Shown one piece after another: positions 8,626 to 18,832 of a stretch of 64,000 bases of DNA. Source of the stretch: Pantoea sp. Ep11b. Its GTDB lineage: Bacteria; Pseudomonadota; Gammaproteobacteria; Enterobacterales; Enterobacteriaceae. The position numbers and the translations under genes were made by a program. Location of the stretch: positions 2,356,001-2,420,000 of the forward strand of contig NZ_CP160631.1 of NCBI RefSeq assembly GCF_040783975.1, written 5' to 3'. The notes below the pieces were generated by a model. It had not been told where the DNA came from and made no database searches. It saw only the letters and a list, made by a program, of their open reading frames with translations. Numbering within the stretch: position 1 is the first letter of the stretch; each line of letters begins with the position of its first letter.

Positions 8626-8645
8626 TTTGTGACACAAGTCACTTT
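8626..8645. promoter_or_regulatory. CRP-like site upstream of sotB
   Basis: TGTGA-cacaag-TCACT (8628-8643) matches the CRP consensus at nine of ten core positions and ends 56 bases before the sotB start codon. Catabolite control of a sugar exporter would be plausible. No transcription start is mapped here. Confidence 0.55.
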
Positions 8646-8699
8646 CGCGGGATGGTCTGCCCCATCCTTACCCGCCGTACTGACTGATTTGACACCTTA

Positions 8700-9884
8700 A
8701 TGCAACCAACAACTGTTTCACGTAAAACGGCCTGGCTTCGCGTCGTCCTGCTGGCCATCGCCGCGTTTGTTTTTAATACCACCGAATTTGTGCCGGTTGG
8801 CCTGCTGTCCGATATCGCGGCAGACTTCTCCATGCAGACGGCGGATGTCGGGATTATGCTGACGATCTACGCCTGGGTCGTTGCCCTGCTCTCCCTGCCG
8901 CTGATGCTGCTGACCCGCAACGTCGAGCGACGGCTGCTGCTGGGCGTGCTCTTCGCCGTCTTTGTCATCAGCCATGCGCTCTCTACCGTCGCCTGGGATT
9001 TCTGGTCGCTGATGGTCTCCAGGGTGGGTATCGCCCTGTCGCACGCCGTGTTCTGGTCGATTACCGCCTCACTGGCGATTCGTGTAGCGCCAGCCGGTAA
9101 GAAGACGCAGGCGCTCAGTATGCTGGCGACCGGTACGGCCCTGGCGATGGTGCTGGGTGTGCCGATTGGCCGCGTGGTGGGTCAGTATCTGGGCTGGCGC
9201 ACCACCTTTGGCGCGATTGGTCTGTCGGCGCTGGTGCTGATGATTATGCTGGTGCGTATCCTGCCGCGCCTGCCCAGCGAACACACCGGTTCCCTTAGCA
9301 GCGTGCCGATGCTGTTTCGTCGCCCGGCGCTGGTCAGCATGTATCTGCTGGTGACGCTGGTTGTCACCGCGCATTACACCGCCTACAGCTATATCGAACC
9401 CTTTATGCAGAACGTGGCGCAATCCAGTGGCAACTTCACCACTCTGCTACTGCTGCTGTTTGGCTCTGCGGGCATTGTCGGCAGTATTCTGTTCAGCACG
9501 CTGGGCAATAAATTCCCCTCTGCGCTGCTGATCGCCGCAATCGCGCTGATTACACTCTGCATGGGACTGCTGATTTTTGCGGCCATTCGCCCTGCCGCCA
9601 TTTCAACGCTCTGCATTGTCTGGGGGATGGCGATGATGATGATCGGTCTGGCGATGCAGGTGCGGGTTCTCTCGCTGGCGCCGGATGCCACGGATGTGGC
9701 GATGTCGCTGATGTCCGGCATCTACAACATCGGTATCGGCGCGGGTGCGCTGCTGGGCAATCAGGTCAGCCTGCATCTGGGCATGGCTGAGGTCGGCAAT
9801 GTCGGCGGGATGATCGGTCTGGTCGCCCTGCTCTGGTGTGTCTGGATCTTCCGCCGTTATCCGCAGCTGCGCAGCAACGGCTGA
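8700..9884 (+). CDS. sotB: Sugar efflux MFS transporter SotB
   Basis: This 394-residue, 12-span MFS protein is closely similar to E. coli SotB (YdeA) along its length: the N-terminal [56 protein letters not shown] and [19 protein letters not shown] stretches are all retained. SotB exports arabinose, IPTG and related sugars and so limits their internal level. It is a single-gene unit with a CRP-like site upstream. The ATG at 8700 is the first in-frame start and fits the family length. Confidence 0.93.
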   Translation: MQPTTVSRKTAWLRVVLLAIAAFVFNTTEFVPVGLLSDIAADFSMQTADVGIMLTIYAWVVALLSLPLMLLTRNVERRLLLGVLFAVFVISHALSTVAWDFWSLMVSRVGIALSHAVFWSITASLAIRVAPAGKKTQALSMLATGTALAMVLGVPIGRVVGQYLGWRTTFGAIGLSALVLMIMLVRILPRLPSEHTGSLSSVPMLFRRPALVSMYLLVTLVVTAHYTAYSYIEPFMQNVAQSSGNFTTLLLLLFGSAGIVGSILFSTLGNKFPSALLIAAIALITLCMGLLIFAAIRPAAISTLCIVWGMAMMMIGLAMQVRVLSLAPDATDVAMSLMSGIYNIGIGAGALLGNQVSLHLGMAEVGNVGGMIGLVALLWCVWIFRRYPQLRSNG

Positions 9885-9899
9885 ATCCCGCTGCACGCA

Positions 9900-9934
9900 T
9901 AAAAAAGGCTTCAGATACGCGGGTTATCTGAAGC
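9900..9934 (-). terminator. Terminator of the DUF1471 gene pair
   Basis: A perfect 12-base-pair stem (AGGCTTCAGATA with TATCTGAAGCCT) and a 7-base loop are followed on the minus strand by a run of six U after the stem. This is a strong intrinsic terminator for the minus-strand genes that end at 9962, and it may also stop sotB read-through. Confidence 0.85.
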
Positions 9935-9961
9935 CTGTTCACTACAATCCGTGACTGACAC

Positions 9962-10219
9962 TTATTTATAGAGAATGGCGGTGCCATGCAGGTTGTTGCT
10001 GCCAGAGGTCGAAGTGATGCGGAAAGACTTTGCTCCGGCATCGCTGGCCTTTTCTGACAACTGCTGCTCCAGCGACGTCAGGCTGGTGCTGCCTGTTGCG
10101 CTGATTACGCCTGTTTTCTGCTGATCCAGCGGGATCGTACTGACCTGCTGCGCGGCAACGCTGGCAAAAGAGAAGCCGCTCAGCAGCGCCGCCGCCATAA
10201 CAATCATGATTCTTTTCAT
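9962..10219 (-). CDS. Secreted DUF1471 (YdgH/BhsA/McbA-like) protein
   Basis: This 85-residue protein has a Sec signal peptide (MKRIMIVMAAALLSGFSFASVAA) and one DUF1471 domain ending with SFRITSTSGSNNLHGTAILYK, the C-terminal signature of BhsA/McbA/YahO relatives. Such proteins are periplasmic or outer-membrane stress proteins that affect biofilm and acid or peroxide tolerance in E. coli. I chose the ATG at 10219 over an in-frame TTG at 10243 because it gives a normal signal peptide. It is the second of two tandem paralogues, 50 bases after the upstream copy. The exact E. coli counterpart cannot be assigned. Confidence 0.85.
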   Translation of the reverse strand: MKRIMIVMAAALLSGFSFASVAAQQVSTIPLDQQKTGVISATGSTSLTSLEQQLSEKASDAGAKSFRITSTSGSNNLHGTAILYK

Positions 10220-10269
10220 GATGCCTGCACTCTGATTTTTCAACGCGCTTATCGGCGGAAAACGCTTCC

Positions 10270-10527
10270 TTACTGGTAGATCACCGCAGTGCCGTGCAGC
10301 TTGTTCTGGCCACTGGTTGAGGTGATACGGAACGATTTCGCGCCAGCTTCATCTGCTTTCGCACTCAGCTGTGCTTCAACCGAGCTCAGGTTGCTGCCAC
10401 CCTGAACCGCGATGGTGCCAACAGGCTGCTGACTGGCAGGTTCGCTTGTGACGAGATCGGCGGCTGAAGCGCCAAAAGTCAGGGTAGTCAGTGCCAGTGC
10501 CGCCAGAGTCGTTTTGATAGTGTTCAT
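10270..10527 (-). CDS. Secreted DUF1471 (YdgH/BhsA/McbA-like) protein, upstream paralogue
   Basis: The 85-residue product has a signal peptide (MNTIKTTLAALALTTLTFGASA) and a DUF1471 domain whose C-terminal half, KADEAGAKSFRITSTSGQNKLHGTAVIYQ (given in the shorter part SFRITSTSGQNKLHGTA as key motif), is nearly the same as its neighbour's. The N-terminal halves differ, so the pair looks like an older duplication. AGAGAGATT lies upstream of the ATG at 10527. Both genes probably share one transcript that ends at the hairpin at 9900-9934. A larger relative with three such domains, ydgH, lies elsewhere in this window. Confidence 0.87.
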   Translation of the reverse strand: MNTIKTTLAALALTTLTFGASAADLVTSEPASQQPVGTIAVQGGSNLSSVEAQLSAKADEAGAKSFRITSTSGQNKLHGTAVIYQ

Positions 10528-10833
10528 AATAATCTCTCTTGAGTTAGTCAGTTCATTGGGTCTGAAACAGGTTGTCGCTATTTAATTAACGACCTTTAAA
10601 TAAATGATAGATCCTGCCGCTGCCGGTCGTCAATATTTATTTAATGAGCGTTATTTTATTCGCGAAGCAGCGTGATTATGGGCTTCAGGCCCTTTTCTGA
10701 TTTAACCTCAGGGGCGAAAACGGGGTGCGAACGCACAAAATGGCAACCGCTGTCACGCTCACTTTCTGCGGGCCTTGCAGATTTTTATAATGATCGGTAA
10801 TTTAATACTCTGTTTCAGAACAAGTGAGGATGT
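10528..10833. other. Intergenic region between divergent DUF1471 and TetR genes
   Basis: This 306-base stretch is AT-rich near the DUF1471 start (runs such as TATTTAATTAACG and TTTATTTAATGAGCG) and holds a TATAAT hexamer at 10786-10791, about 40 bases before the TetR-family start, with a poor -35. I see no open frame of note. It should hold two divergent promoters and probably the operator of the TetR-type repressor. Confidence 0.5.
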
Positions 10834-11484
10834 ATGAGCCAGGTTCAGGATTGCGATGTAAAGAAATGCCGTGGCCGGCCCAAAGTGTTCGACCGCGATG
10901 CCGCTCTCGATAAAGCACTGACTCTGTTCTGGACCCACGGCTATGAAGGAACCTCTCTGGCTGACCTGGTGGCGGCAACCGGCGCAAAAGCGCCCACGCT
11001 CTACGCCGAGTTTGTGAATAAAGAGGGATTGTTTCGTGCGGCTATGGATCGCTACATAGAGAAGTTCAGCGCAGAGCGCCAGGCGGCCTTAGCCGATGAC
11101 CAGCTGGCGGTGGAACGGGCTATTGAAGCCTATTTCCGCGCCACCGCAGCCTGTTTCACCGAGCGCGATTCACCTGGCGGCTGCTTCTTTATCTGCACCT
11201 CTTCCGCGCTGTCGGCGGCGTCCACCGAGATTGCCACGATGCTGCAACAGCAGCATCAGTTGCAGGAGCAGGGACTGAGTGAGTTCCTGCTGGCGCGCCA
11301 GCAACGCGGAGAACTGCGGGAATCGGTCAATATTGCTGCGCTCTCCCGCTATCTGGGCTGTCTGCTGCAGGGGATGTCGGTGCGGGCGCGTGAAGGCGCA
11401 GAGCGTGAGGATCTGGAGAGCATTATAGAAACGTTAATGGCGATGTGGCCAACCCTGACGGGTGTGTGCCGGGCCAGAGCGTGA
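10834..11484 (+). CDS. TetR/AcrR-family transcriptional regulator
   Basis: The 216-residue protein has an N-terminal TetR helix-turn-helix (FDRDAALDKALTLFWTHGYEG at about residues 19-39, then TSLADLVAATGAKAPTLYAEF) and a ligand-binding C-terminal domain with the PGGCFFICTS segment found in a subgroup that often controls oxidoreductase or efflux genes. The start ATG 10834 has GTGAGGATGT upstream. No obvious target gene is adjacent in the same direction; the divergent DUF1471 pair is the natural candidate. It ends at a good terminator before rhaM. The effector is unknown. Confidence 0.85.
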   Translation: MSQVQDCDVKKCRGRPKVFDRDAALDKALTLFWTHGYEGTSLADLVAATGAKAPTLYAEFVNKEGLFRAAMDRYIEKFSAERQAALADDQLAVERAIEAYFRATAACFTERDSPGGCFFICTSSALSAASTEIATMLQQQHQLQEQGLSEFLLARQQRGELRESVNIAALSRYLGCLLQGMSVRAREGAEREDLESIIETLMAMWPTLTGVCRARA

Positions 11485-11490
11485 GGAATC

Positions 11491-11518
11491 AGGGCGGCAT
11501 GGCCGCCCTTCTTATTTT
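11491..11518 (+). terminator. Terminator of the TetR gene
   Basis: AGGGCGGC-atg-GCCGCCCT is a perfect 8-base-pair stem followed by a U-rich tail (tcttatttt). It lies 7 bases after the TetR stop codon and directly abuts the rhaM stop codon on the other strand. Confidence 0.85.
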
Positions 11519-11832
11519 CAGCTCAGGAAGAATACCGGTTTTAACGGCTGGCTGACCGGACTGTTGTCGGCATTCGACGGCATCAGATCCTTCATTGAGG
11601 CCCACCAGCGCTGGCAGACCTCCGTCTGCGCCACCGCGTTCCAGCGCGCTTCTGACTCGATCTCCACGCTGGCAAACAGCAGGTTTCGCCCGGCGTCCAG
11701 CCAGATGGCGTAGTTATGTGCGCCATGCGCTTTCAGGGTCGCGGCCAGCTCAGGCCAGATCGGTGCGTGACGGCGCTCATACTCCGCATGACAATCAGGC
11801 TTCACCTGCATCACAAAGGCTTTACGCAGCAT
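11518..11832 (-). CDS. rhaM: L-rhamnose mutarotase
   Basis: RhaM interconverts the alpha and beta anomers of L-rhamnose so that the isomerase gets its preferred form. The 104-residue product begins [22 protein letters not shown] and keeps [17 protein letters not shown] ([12 protein letters not shown]) and [13 protein letters not shown] stretches of the E. coli protein, including the pair of tryptophans and the histidine used for catalysis. The start at 11832 overlaps the end of rhaD by 11 bases; an upstream frame extension is not needed. It is the last gene of rhaBADM. Confidence 0.95.
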   Translation of the reverse strand: MLRKAFVMQVKPDCHAEYERRHAPIWPELAATLKAHGAHNYAIWLDAGRNLLFASVEIESEARWNAVAQTEVCQRWWASMKDLMPSNADNSPVSQPLKPVFFLS

Positions 11833-12664
11833 TGGCTGGCCCCACATCCAGTGCCGGTTGCCACGGCGTGACGCCAAAGCGCTGGCCCAGGGCAACCAGC
11901 TGTTCGGTGGTGATGCTCTGCCGGATACCGCCCATCGACAGCACTTTCACGATCACTTCAGACGATTTCTCCGCCGTATCGATGAGACCAAAAGCTTCAT
12001 CCAGCGTCGGACCGGTGCCGAAGATACCGTGGAACGGCCACATCACCAGGGTATGTGACTGCATCTGCGCGGCGGTCGCCGTGCCAATCTCATCGGTGCC
12101 CGGCACCATCCACGGCAGTACACCAACGCCATCCGGGAAGACCACCAGACATTCGGTGCTGCCCTCCCAGAGCAGCCGCGTCAGCCGGGCAGAATCGAGC
12201 GCAACGACATAGCTCAGGGCCATGAAGTTGGTGGCGTGACAGTGCATGATCACCCGATCCGCGCCCCCGCTGACCGCTTTGCGCACCGCGTGAGACTGAA
12301 AGTGTGACGCCAGCTCCGAGGTCGGCAACCCGCCGTTCGACAATCCCCAGTGAATTTTAAACGAAAGCCCTCTGTCATCGACCTGCAGCAGCGCCAGGCA
12401 ATCCGCCGGGTCAAGCTGGACGTTCCGCATGAATTTCCCCGAGCCGGTGACCAGAAACCACTCATTTGCCAGCGCCGGTGCGGGCTGGCTCAGCTCCACG
12501 CAGCGCGGCGACGGGTAAAAGTCAGCGGCAAAGGGGCGAACCTCCTCCTCGCGCAGTCGCAGGCTGACGTTGCCGCCGTTTCGTTCATCCCAGCCCTTCA
12601 GCCACATATCGCTGGTCGCTTTAACCATTCCTTTAACAAACCCGGAAGAAAGAATGCTTTGCAT
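11822..12664 (-). CDS. rhaD: Rhamnulose-1-phosphate aldolase
   Basis: RhaD is a zinc class II aldolase that splits L-rhamnulose 1-phosphate into dihydroxyacetone phosphate and L-lactaldehyde. The 280-residue sequence matches E. coli RhaD (274) from [21 protein letters not shown] on, with [24 protein letters not shown], the zinc ligands in MHCHATN and WPFHG, and [16 protein letters not shown]. It lies 10 bases after rhaA and overlaps rhaM. The product L-lactaldehyde is the substrate of AldA, whose gene lies about 7 kb away in this window. Confidence 0.96.
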   Translation of the reverse strand: MQSILSSGFVKGMVKATSDMWLKGWDERNGGNVSLRLREEEVRPFAADFYPSPRCVELSQPAPALANEWFLVTGSGKFMRNVQLDPADCLALLQVDDRGLSFKIHWGLSNGGLPTSELASHFQSHAVRKAVSGGADRVIMHCHATNFMALSYVVALDSARLTRLLWEGSTECLVVFPDGVGVLPWMVPGTDEIGTATAAQMQSHTLVMWPFHGIFGTGPTLDEAFGLIDTAEKSSEVIVKVLSMGGIRQSITTEQLVALGQRFGVTPWQPALDVGPANAA

Positions 12665-12674
12665 AGTGAAATCC

Positions 12675-13931
12675 TTAACGTTGGCTCAAGATCTGTTGTT
12701 CATAATGGCGGACATCGCCTAACCAGCTGGCATCCGCCGGGACGTCATGCCGCAGGCACCACGCCTCCCAGACCGCCTGCCACGGCAGGGATTTCTGCTC
12801 TTCCAGCAGCGCCAGCCGGGCGGTGTAGTCGCCGCTATTCTCGGCCTGGCGCAGACGGCTGGTCGGCTCCAGCAGGGCGCGCAGCAGCGCTTTCTGGGTG
12901 TTGCGTGTGCCGATCACCCAGGCGGCGATGCGGTTGATGGAGGCGTCGAAGAAGTCGAGCCCGATATGCACCTTATCGAACAGCTGATGACGGACGATCT
13001 CACTGGCGATCGCCTGGGTTTCATCATCCAGCAGCACCACATGGTCGCTGTCCCAGCGTACCGGACGGCTGACATGCAGCAGCAGGCGCGGCACGTAGAG
13101 CATGGCCGCCGAGATTTTGTCGGAGATCACTTCGGTGGGATGGAAGTGACCGGCGTCCAGGCAGAGGGCCGTCTGGCGGCTGGCGGCGTACCCCAGGTAA
13201 AACTCATTGGAACCGACGGTGTAGCTCTCTGCGCCAATGCCGAACAGCTTGCTCTCGACCGCATCAATATGGTGCTGCGGGTTGAGTTTCTCCGAAATCA
13301 CCTCATCCAGGGCGCTCAGCAGACGCTGACGCGGTGCCAGCCGATCCACAGTGATATCTTTCATACCGTCTGGCACCCAGATATTCATCACGGAGGGCGT
13401 ACCGAGCTGCTCACCAAACGAAGCGGAGATACGACGGCTCGCCTTGCAGTGGTCGATCCAGAACTGACGCACACCCTTATCGGCGTGCGACAGCGTAAAG
13501 CCGTCGGCGCTCAGCGGGTGCGAGAAGCAGCTGGGGTTGAAATCCAGCCCCAGCTGACGCTCTCTGGCCCAGGCCACCCAGTTAGCAAAATGCGCGGGTT
13601 CGATCGCATCCCGCGCGACCGGTCTGTCGCTTTCCAGATAGAGCGCGTGCAGGTTCAGGCGCTTCATCCCCGGGATCAGAGACATCGCCTTGTCGATATC
13701 GCTGCGGAGTTCGCTGGCATTGCGTGCCCGGCCAGGGTAATTGCCGGTCGCCTGAATGCCGCCGGTTAAGGTGGCCTGCGGATTTTCAAATCCCCGGACA
13801 TCATCGCCCTGCCAGCAGTGCATAGAGACCGGAATCCTGTCCAGCTGGCGAAGCGCCTGTTCAGCATCCACCCCACTGTCGGCGTAGCGTTGTTTAGCCA
13901 GTTCAAAAGCCTGTTCAATCTGCTTAGTCAT
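12675..13931 (-). CDS. rhaA: L-rhamnose isomerase
   Basis: RhaA converts L-rhamnose to L-rhamnulose in a manganese-dependent TIM barrel. The 418-residue product matches the family in length (419 in E. coli) and in stretches such as [14 protein letters not shown] (start of the barrel), [42 protein letters not shown] sequence and [12 protein letters not shown], which bears metal ligands. It overlaps the end of rhaB by 8 bases, so translation is coupled. Confidence 0.97.
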   Translation of the reverse strand: MTKQIEQAFELAKQRYADSGVDAEQALRQLDRIPVSMHCWQGDDVRGFENPQATLTGGIQATGNYPGRARNASELRSDIDKAMSLIPGMKRLNLHALYLESDRPVARDAIEPAHFANWVAWARERQLGLDFNPSCFSHPLSADGFTLSHADKGVRQFWIDHCKASRRISASFGEQLGTPSVMNIWVPDGMKDITVDRLAPRQRLLSALDEVISEKLNPQHHIDAVESKLFGIGAESYTVGSNEFYLGYAASRQTALCLDAGHFHPTEVISDKISAAMLYVPRLLLHVSRPVRWDSDHVVLLDDETQAIASEIVRHQLFDKVHIGLDFFDASINRIAAWVIGTRNTQKALLRALLEPTSRLRQAENSGDYTARLALLEEQKSLPWQAVWEAWCLRHDVPADASWLGDVRHYEQQILSQR

Positions 13932-15396
13932 AAGCGGGTTCCTTAGCGGGTTGACTCAGCGTCGCGAAGCGCGCCTGACTGGCGCGGAAAACGCTGTTCG
14001 GTTGCGGGTCGAAGGTTTCAAGCGGGAAATTACGGGTTACGGCGCTGCGAAAATCGGCCACGTCGGTCAGTTCACCCAGCGCAATCAGCTGACCGCCAAC
14101 GTTGCCCAGCGTCGAGGCTTCAACCGGCCCGGCCAGAACCGGGATCTGGCAGGCATCGGCGCAGAGCTGATTCAGGAAGCGGTTCTGACTGCCGCCACCG
14201 ACCACATGCAGCTGAGTGAAAGGCTTGCCACGCAGCGCGGCCAGCTCCAGCATCACCTCACGGTAGAGCAGCGCCAGGCTGTCGAAGATGCAGCGCGCCA
14301 GGGCCGCAGCCGATTGCGGCACCGGCATCCCCTGCTCTGCGCAGGCGTTCTGGATCTCTCCGACCATGCTGCCGGGATTGATGAAGCGATCCGCGTTGGG
14401 GCTGATGAGCGAAACACAGGCAGGCTGACGGGCCGTCTCGTCGATCAGCGTGCCGAGATCCTCAATCTGCAGTTCGGCACAGATACGCTGCAGCAGCCAC
14501 AGCCCCATGATGTTTTTCAGCACGCGATACCCCTCCGCGCCACCCTCATTGGTGATGTTGGCGCGCAGCGCGGCTTCGCAGGCATAGGGCTGCAGGCTTT
14601 CAAAGCCCATCAGCGACCAGGTGCCGGAGCTGAGATAGGCCGCATCCTCCTGCATCAGCGGTGTCGCCAGCACGGCGCTGGCGGTATCGTGGGTGGCGAC
14701 AGCGATCACCGGCACCGCCATTCCGGTACGGTTGAGCCAGTGGCCGACGGTGTTGCCGGGTGCCTGCGGTTGCCTGAACCAGTGCGGCTCTGCGCCCGCC
14801 CAGGCCAGCAGATCACGATCCCACTCGCCGGTGTGAATATTGAGCATCTGCGTGGTGGTGGCGTTGGTGTACTCCCAGTTCAGGTTGCCGGTCAGACGGT
14901 AGTGGAGATAGTCGGGGATCATCAGCGCGTGAGCCACCCGCGCCTGCCAGTCGGGCTGCTGCTGATGCAGGGCGCGCATCTGATAGAGCGTATTAAACGG
15001 CAGAAACTGAATCCCGGTCCGGGCATAGATGGCGCTGCGGCTCAGCGCCACTTCAGCCTGCTCCATCAGCCCGTGGGTACGTGCATCGCGATAGCTGACC
15101 GCTTCGCCCACCCGTTCGCCCTCTGCATCCAGCAGCACCATATCAACGCCCCAGGTGTCGATCCCGATACTGTCAGGCACGATCCCCTCGTCATCCAGTT
15201 GCGCCAGCCCGGCGCGTATCTCCTGTTCCAGCCTCGCCAGATCCCAGCAGTCATAACCGGCACAACGCTGACGCTGATTTTTAAAGCGCCGCACCTCACG
15301 CAGCCTGAGCTGACGCTCTGCGGGATCCCATCCGGCGAGCATGACGCGACCGCTGGATGCACCGAGGTCGATAGCAACAATGTTTCTTCGGGTCAT
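13924..15396 (-). CDS. rhaB: Rhamnulokinase
   Basis: RhaB phosphorylates L-rhamnulose at C1 with ATP. The 490-residue FGGY-family kinase (489 in E. coli) begins with the phosphate-binding [14 protein letters not shown], followed by [11 protein letters not shown], the [11 protein letters not shown] substrate region, [13 protein letters not shown] and the C-terminal HVVGGGSQN. It is the first gene of rhaBADM and is divergent from rhaS; the 291-base spacer holds a good CRP site. An ATG at 15396 preceded by CAGGGAAACACC is used. Confidence 0.97.
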   Translation of the reverse strand: MTRRNIVAIDLGASSGRVMLAGWDPAERQLRLREVRRFKNQRQRCAGYDCWDLARLEQEIRAGLAQLDDEGIVPDSIGIDTWGVDMVLLDAEGERVGEAVSYRDARTHGLMEQAEVALSRSAIYARTGIQFLPFNTLYQMRALHQQQPDWQARVAHALMIPDYLHYRLTGNLNWEYTNATTTQMLNIHTGEWDRDLLAWAGAEPHWFRQPQAPGNTVGHWLNRTGMAVPVIAVATHDTASAVLATPLMQEDAAYLSSGTWSLMGFESLQPYACEAALRANITNEGGAEGYRVLKNIMGLWLLQRICAELQIEDLGTLIDETARQPACVSLISPNADRFINPGSMVGEIQNACAEQGMPVPQSAAALARCIFDSLALLYREVMLELAALRGKPFTQLHVVGGGSQNRFLNQLCADACQIPVLAGPVEASTLGNVGGQLIALGELTDVADFRSAVTRNFPLETFDPQPNSVFRASQARFATLSQPAKEPAYD

Positions 15397-15503
15397 GGCG
15401 GTGTTTCCCTGTGATTAAGTGGTCAAAGAGTAAAAATCTGGCCGGATGAAGACCTTCCCCGGAGTGCCAGCGGCAGAAGTGCGCTGGCAGACCTGCAAAG
15501 AAC

Positions 15504-15523
15504 TTCGTGAGGGAGATCACAGA
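15504..15523. promoter_or_regulatory. CRP site in the rhaB-rhaS intergenic region
   Basis: CGTGA-gggaga-TCACA (15506-15521) matches the CRP consensus at nine of ten core positions. It lies between divergent rhaB (start 15396) and rhaS (start 15688). In E. coli both rhaBAD and rhaSR are activated by CRP together with RhaS or RhaR. I could not define the RhaS and RhaR half-sites with confidence. Confidence 0.75.
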
Positions 15524-15687
15524 GGCCACATGCAGGAGGATGTGACCCCTGCCGCAAATCTGTTAACTCCCGGGGATATCTTGAAAAATCAGCACGATTC
15601 CTGCTGAGCACGGCTGAAAATTCAAGGTAAGGTAAGCGGGTCCTGATTAGACTGCGTTAAAGTTTTGTTAACCAGCGGGAGCCGATC

Positions 15688-16509
15688 ATGACCATTTTGC
15701 ACAGTGCGGATTTCTTTCCGGAGGGCGACTACGCGATAGCGATAGAACCCCGCATCCCCCAGACGGCCTTTCCGGAGCATCATCATGATTTTTATGAGAT
15801 CGTGCTGGTTGAGCAGGGTTCCGGCATTCATGTGTTTAATGGTCAGCCACAGACGCTCTGCGCCGGATGCGTCTGTTTTGTCCGCGACCACGACCGGCAT
15901 CTTTATGAGCAGACCGATAACCTGTGCCTGACCAATGTGCTTTATCGCAGCCCCGGTGCGTTTCGTTTTCTCTCCGGGCTGCAGGCTCTGCTGCCCTGCG
16001 ATCAGGAGGAGCAATACCGGCCTCACTGGCGTCTCAACCATAAAGTGATGGCGCAGGCGCTGAACGTGGCGGCGCAGATGCAGCAGGATGATGCCTGGTC
16101 GCTGGAGAAGCAGGCACGCCAGGAGCAGCTCTTTTTGCAGCTGCTGGTGCTGCTGCGTGAGGCCTGTATTGACGGCCAGCGTCAGGACCAGGAGGCGCGG
16201 CTGCACCGCCTGCTCGACTGGCTGGGCGACCACTACAGTGATGAGATCGTCTGGGATGAGGTGGCCGATCGCTTCTCCCTGTCGCTGCGCACGCTGCACC
16301 GGCAGATGAAGCAGCAGACCGGCAGTACGCCGCAGCGCTACCTGAACCGTCTGCGGCTGTTACAGGCCCGTCACCTGCTGCGTCACAGCGATATGCGCAT
16401 TACCGATATCGCCTTCCAGTGTGGTTTTGGCGACAGTAATCACTTCTCTACCCTGTTCAGGCGCGAATTTGGTTGCGCACCGCGAACGGAGCGTCAGCAG
16501 ATGGTGTAA
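15688..16509 (+). CDS. rhaS: RhaS, AraC-family activator of rhaBADM and rhaT
   Basis: RhaS binds L-rhamnose and activates the catabolic operon and rhaT. The 273-residue protein shows an N-terminal cupin with [17 protein letters not shown] and HVFNGQP, and a C-terminal AraC DNA-binding domain ([21 protein letters not shown], then [21 protein letters not shown]). It aligns with E. coli RhaS (278) throughout. The ATG at 15688 has GCGGGAGCC upstream. It is 10 bases upstream of rhaR, as in E. coli. Confidence 0.95.
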   Translation: MTILHSADFFPEGDYAIAIEPRIPQTAFPEHHHDFYEIVLVEQGSGIHVFNGQPQTLCAGCVCFVRDHDRHLYEQTDNLCLTNVLYRSPGAFRFLSGLQALLPCDQEEQYRPHWRLNHKVMAQALNVAAQMQQDDAWSLEKQARQEQLFLQLLVLLREACIDGQRQDQEARLHRLLDWLGDHYSDEIVWDEVADRFSLSLRTLHRQMKQQTGSTPQRYLNRLRLLQARHLLRHSDMRITDIAFQCGFGDSNHFSTLFRREFGCAPRTERQQMV

Positions 16510-16519
16510 GGAACCCGGA

Positions 16520-17386
16520 ATGGCTTTGATCCTCAGTCGTGATGACTATTTTCCCGCGCCCAGCCTGCCGGTCGCGATTGCCGAAAGGATGCCCCAGCCC
16601 TCTTTCCCGCCGCACCGGCACGAGTTCAGTGAGATCGTTATCGTCTGGCGCGGCAACGGCCTGCACGTTCTCAACGATCGCCCGTGGCTGATCACCTGCG
16701 GCGACGTCTTCTATATCCGTGACAGTGACTGCCACAGCTATGACAGCGTCAACAATCTGGTGCTGGATAATATCCTCTACTGCCAGGATCGTTTTGGCCT
16801 GGCGCTCGACTGGCATCAGCTGCTGCCGCAGCCGGGGCCGGATGCGCCCGGCAGCTGGCGTCTGACCACCCGGGGCATGGCGCTGGCGCGTGGCGTGATC
16901 GGCCAGCTGGAGCGTGAGAGCCGCAAAAGCGACTCGCTGTCGGTACAGCTCACTGAAGCGCTGTTTTTACAACTGGCGCTGATCCTGCGCCGCCACGGCT
17001 ATGCCGCCGATCGCCCCTGGGCATTGCCGGAGGGTGAGCAGCTCGATCTGCTGATGTCTGCACTCCAGGGCGCGATTGCCCGCCCCTTCGATCTGGCGGC
17101 GTTCTGCCAGCAGAACCAGCTCAGCGAACGGGCGCTGAAGCAGCTTTTTCGTCAGCAGACCGGCATGACCATCGGCCATTACCTGCGTCAGCTGCAGCTC
17201 TGCCAGGCGAAATATCTGCTGCGCACTCAGGACTGTCTGATTAGTGAGGTCGCCGCCCGCTGCGGCTTTGATGACAGTAACTACTTTTCAGTGGTGTTTA
17301 CCCGCGACACCGGCCTGACGCCCAGCGCCTGGCGTCAGCGTTTTATTGCGCCACGCCAGGCGCAGAAAAGTTCAGCGTCTGAGTAA
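16520..17386 (+). CDS. rhaR: RhaR, AraC-family activator of rhaSR
   Basis: RhaR responds to L-rhamnose and activates its own operon rhaSR. The 288-residue product has the cupin region [19 protein letters not shown] and a C-terminal AraC domain ([21 protein letters not shown], then [21 protein letters not shown]). The ATG at 16520 was chosen because AAGGAAC precedes it and it gives the family length and N-terminus; the frame is open 33 codons upstream, overlapping rhaS. The gene ends at a terminator shared with rhaT. Confidence 0.95.
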   Translation: MALILSRDDYFPAPSLPVAIAERMPQPSFPPHRHEFSEIVIVWRGNGLHVLNDRPWLITCGDVFYIRDSDCHSYDSVNNLVLDNILYCQDRFGLALDWHQLLPQPGPDAPGSWRLTTRGMALARGVIGQLERESRKSDSLSVQLTEALFLQLALILRRHGYAADRPWALPEGEQLDLLMSALQGAIARPFDLAAFCQQNQLSERALKQLFRQQTGMTIGHYLRQLQLCQAKYLLRTQDCLISEVAARCGFDDSNYFSVVFTRDTGLTPSAWRQRFIAPRQAQKSSASE

Positions 17387-17411
17387 AAAGGGCCTGCTAA
17401 GCAGGCCCTTT
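17387..17411. terminator. Bidirectional terminator between rhaR and rhaT
   Basis: AAAGGGCCTGC-taa-GCAGGCCCTTT is a perfect 11-base-pair stem with a 3-base loop and A/T-rich ends. It lies directly at the rhaR stop and 28 bases after the rhaT stop, so it can serve both convergent genes. Confidence 0.85.
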
Positions 17412-17438
17412 CGTTACCAGCTGCATCGCCATGCCCGA

Positions 17439-18473
17439 TCAGGCCGCCATGCCCAGCCCCACAATATTGGCGGCGATGATAATCACCACGCAGCCGATCG
17501 AAAGCACACTCACCGGACGACGCCCGGCAGATTTCCACTCCTTCATCACCAGACCCACCAGGCCGCCACACAGCACGTAGAGGCTCATGTGCAGCATCCA
17601 GCTCACATAATCGTACTGCGCCGGAATTCTGGCGTGTCCCCAGGCGTAGAAGAAGAACTGCAGATACCACATGGTGCCACCGAGCACGGCAAAGGCGATG
17701 TTAGCGACCAGCAGCGGCTTCGCGACCGACAGATCGCTGCGCAGCGACAGTTCAGCGCGGGTAGCCAGCCGCCAGAAGCAGAAGCCCAGATTAACCAGCG
17801 CACCGCCGCCCATGATGACGACGTAGCTGGGTAAGGCGACATAGAGCGGATCGATACCCAGAGCCGCGGCAGCCTGATGCATCGGTTTCGCGGCATCCAT
17901 GGCAAAGGACATACCGGCTGAAAAGATGCCGCACATTACCGCCAGCAGCAGACCTTTCCGGAGATTAAACTCTTCGGCGTTAATTCCCAGCGCCCGCTCC
18001 TTTAACAGCCCGGCGCGGGAGACAATCGCAACGCCAGCCAGCGCGACCAGCACGCCCAGCAGGGTTAAGCGGCCTCCTGACGAGGCGAAAAGCTCACCAA
18101 AGCGTCCCTGCAACAGCGGCGTCATCAGCGTGCCGACCACCAGGGTAATCCCGATGGCGATGCCGATCCCCATCGACATGCCGAGATAGCGCATGGTCAG
18201 GCCGTAGTTAATATTGCCGATGCCCCACATGGCGCCAAACAGAAAGACCGGCATCAGTTGTGACAGCGTGAAACTGCGGTAGTAGGCCATAAAATCTGGC
18301 AGTAATACGGCACTCACCGCCCACGGCAGGATCAGCCAGGACATCAGGCCACCTACCGACCACATGGTTTCCCATGACCATTTTTTTACCTGCTTAAAAG
18401 GCGCGTAGAAACATGCGGCGCTGGCGGCTCCGACGAAATGCCAGAAGATACCCGCGATGATGGCACTGTTCAT
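17439..18473 (-). CDS. rhaT: L-rhamnose:H+ symporter
   Basis: RhaT imports L-rhamnose by proton symport. The 344-residue, ten-span protein has the same length as E. coli RhaT and keeps [30 protein letters not shown] sequence near the N-terminus (key part [17 protein letters not shown]), [21 protein letters not shown] and [18 protein letters not shown]. It faces rhaSR and completes the regulon in the E. coli order. It is expected to be activated by RhaS. Confidence 0.96.
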   Translation of the reverse strand: MNSAIIAGIFWHFVGAASAACFYAPFKQVKKWSWETMWSVGGLMSWLILPWAVSAVLLPDFMAYYRSFTLSQLMPVFLFGAMWGIGNINYGLTMRYLGMSMGIGIAIGITLVVGTLMTPLLQGRFGELFASSGGRLTLLGVLVALAGVAIVSRAGLLKERALGINAEEFNLRKGLLLAVMCGIFSAGMSFAMDAAKPMHQAAAALGIDPLYVALPSYVVIMGGGALVNLGFCFWRLATRAELSLRSDLSVAKPLLVANIAFAVLGGTMWYLQFFFYAWGHARIPAQYDYVSWMLHMSLYVLCGGLVGLVMKEWKSAGRRPVSVLSIGCVVIIIAANIVGLGMAA

Positions 18474-18832
18474 TGTTATTCCCCGGTTAGGTTAAGGCCT
18501 GTCGGAAAGCTGCTGCTTCCGCTCAGCACGCAGTCTACGTTCAGCAGGAATTTCTCAGCCTTTGGATAAGTGCCGGAAGCCACTGAGGCGTGGCAATATT
18601 TACCCATTATTAACGTTAAGGATCACAGTTTCGCCGTTGTCAGTTAACCGGAGGGGCAGACAGGTAAGTCGCTTATTATTCAGTGTTTTTCACGATTATG
18701 CTGTGTTGCGCAGCACAATTTCGTGCTGACTGCCAGCTTCCCGTGCCGGATGGCAGAGACGCAAAGAAGCCTTTCTTTCTGGCAGGCAAGGTCGTATAAA
18801 CGGGGGCAAACTCAGCGGGATCAGGGATTGGG
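18474..18832. other. Intergenic region upstream of rhaT
   Basis: This 359-base region holds the rhaT promoter on the minus strand. A half-CRP motif (ggatcacag near 18618-18626) and the repeat-like tgtgttgcgcagcaca (about 18700-18715) are visible, but I could not fix RhaS sites or a -10/-35 pair. A 69-codon minus-strand frame at 18676-18885 looks non-coding. Confidence 0.4.

Noticed and set aside
13951..15414. Long plus-strand frame (about 487 codons) opposite rhaB
   Set aside because: It is the antisense frame of rhaB, a clear rhamnulokinase; high-GC codon use opens long opposite frames.
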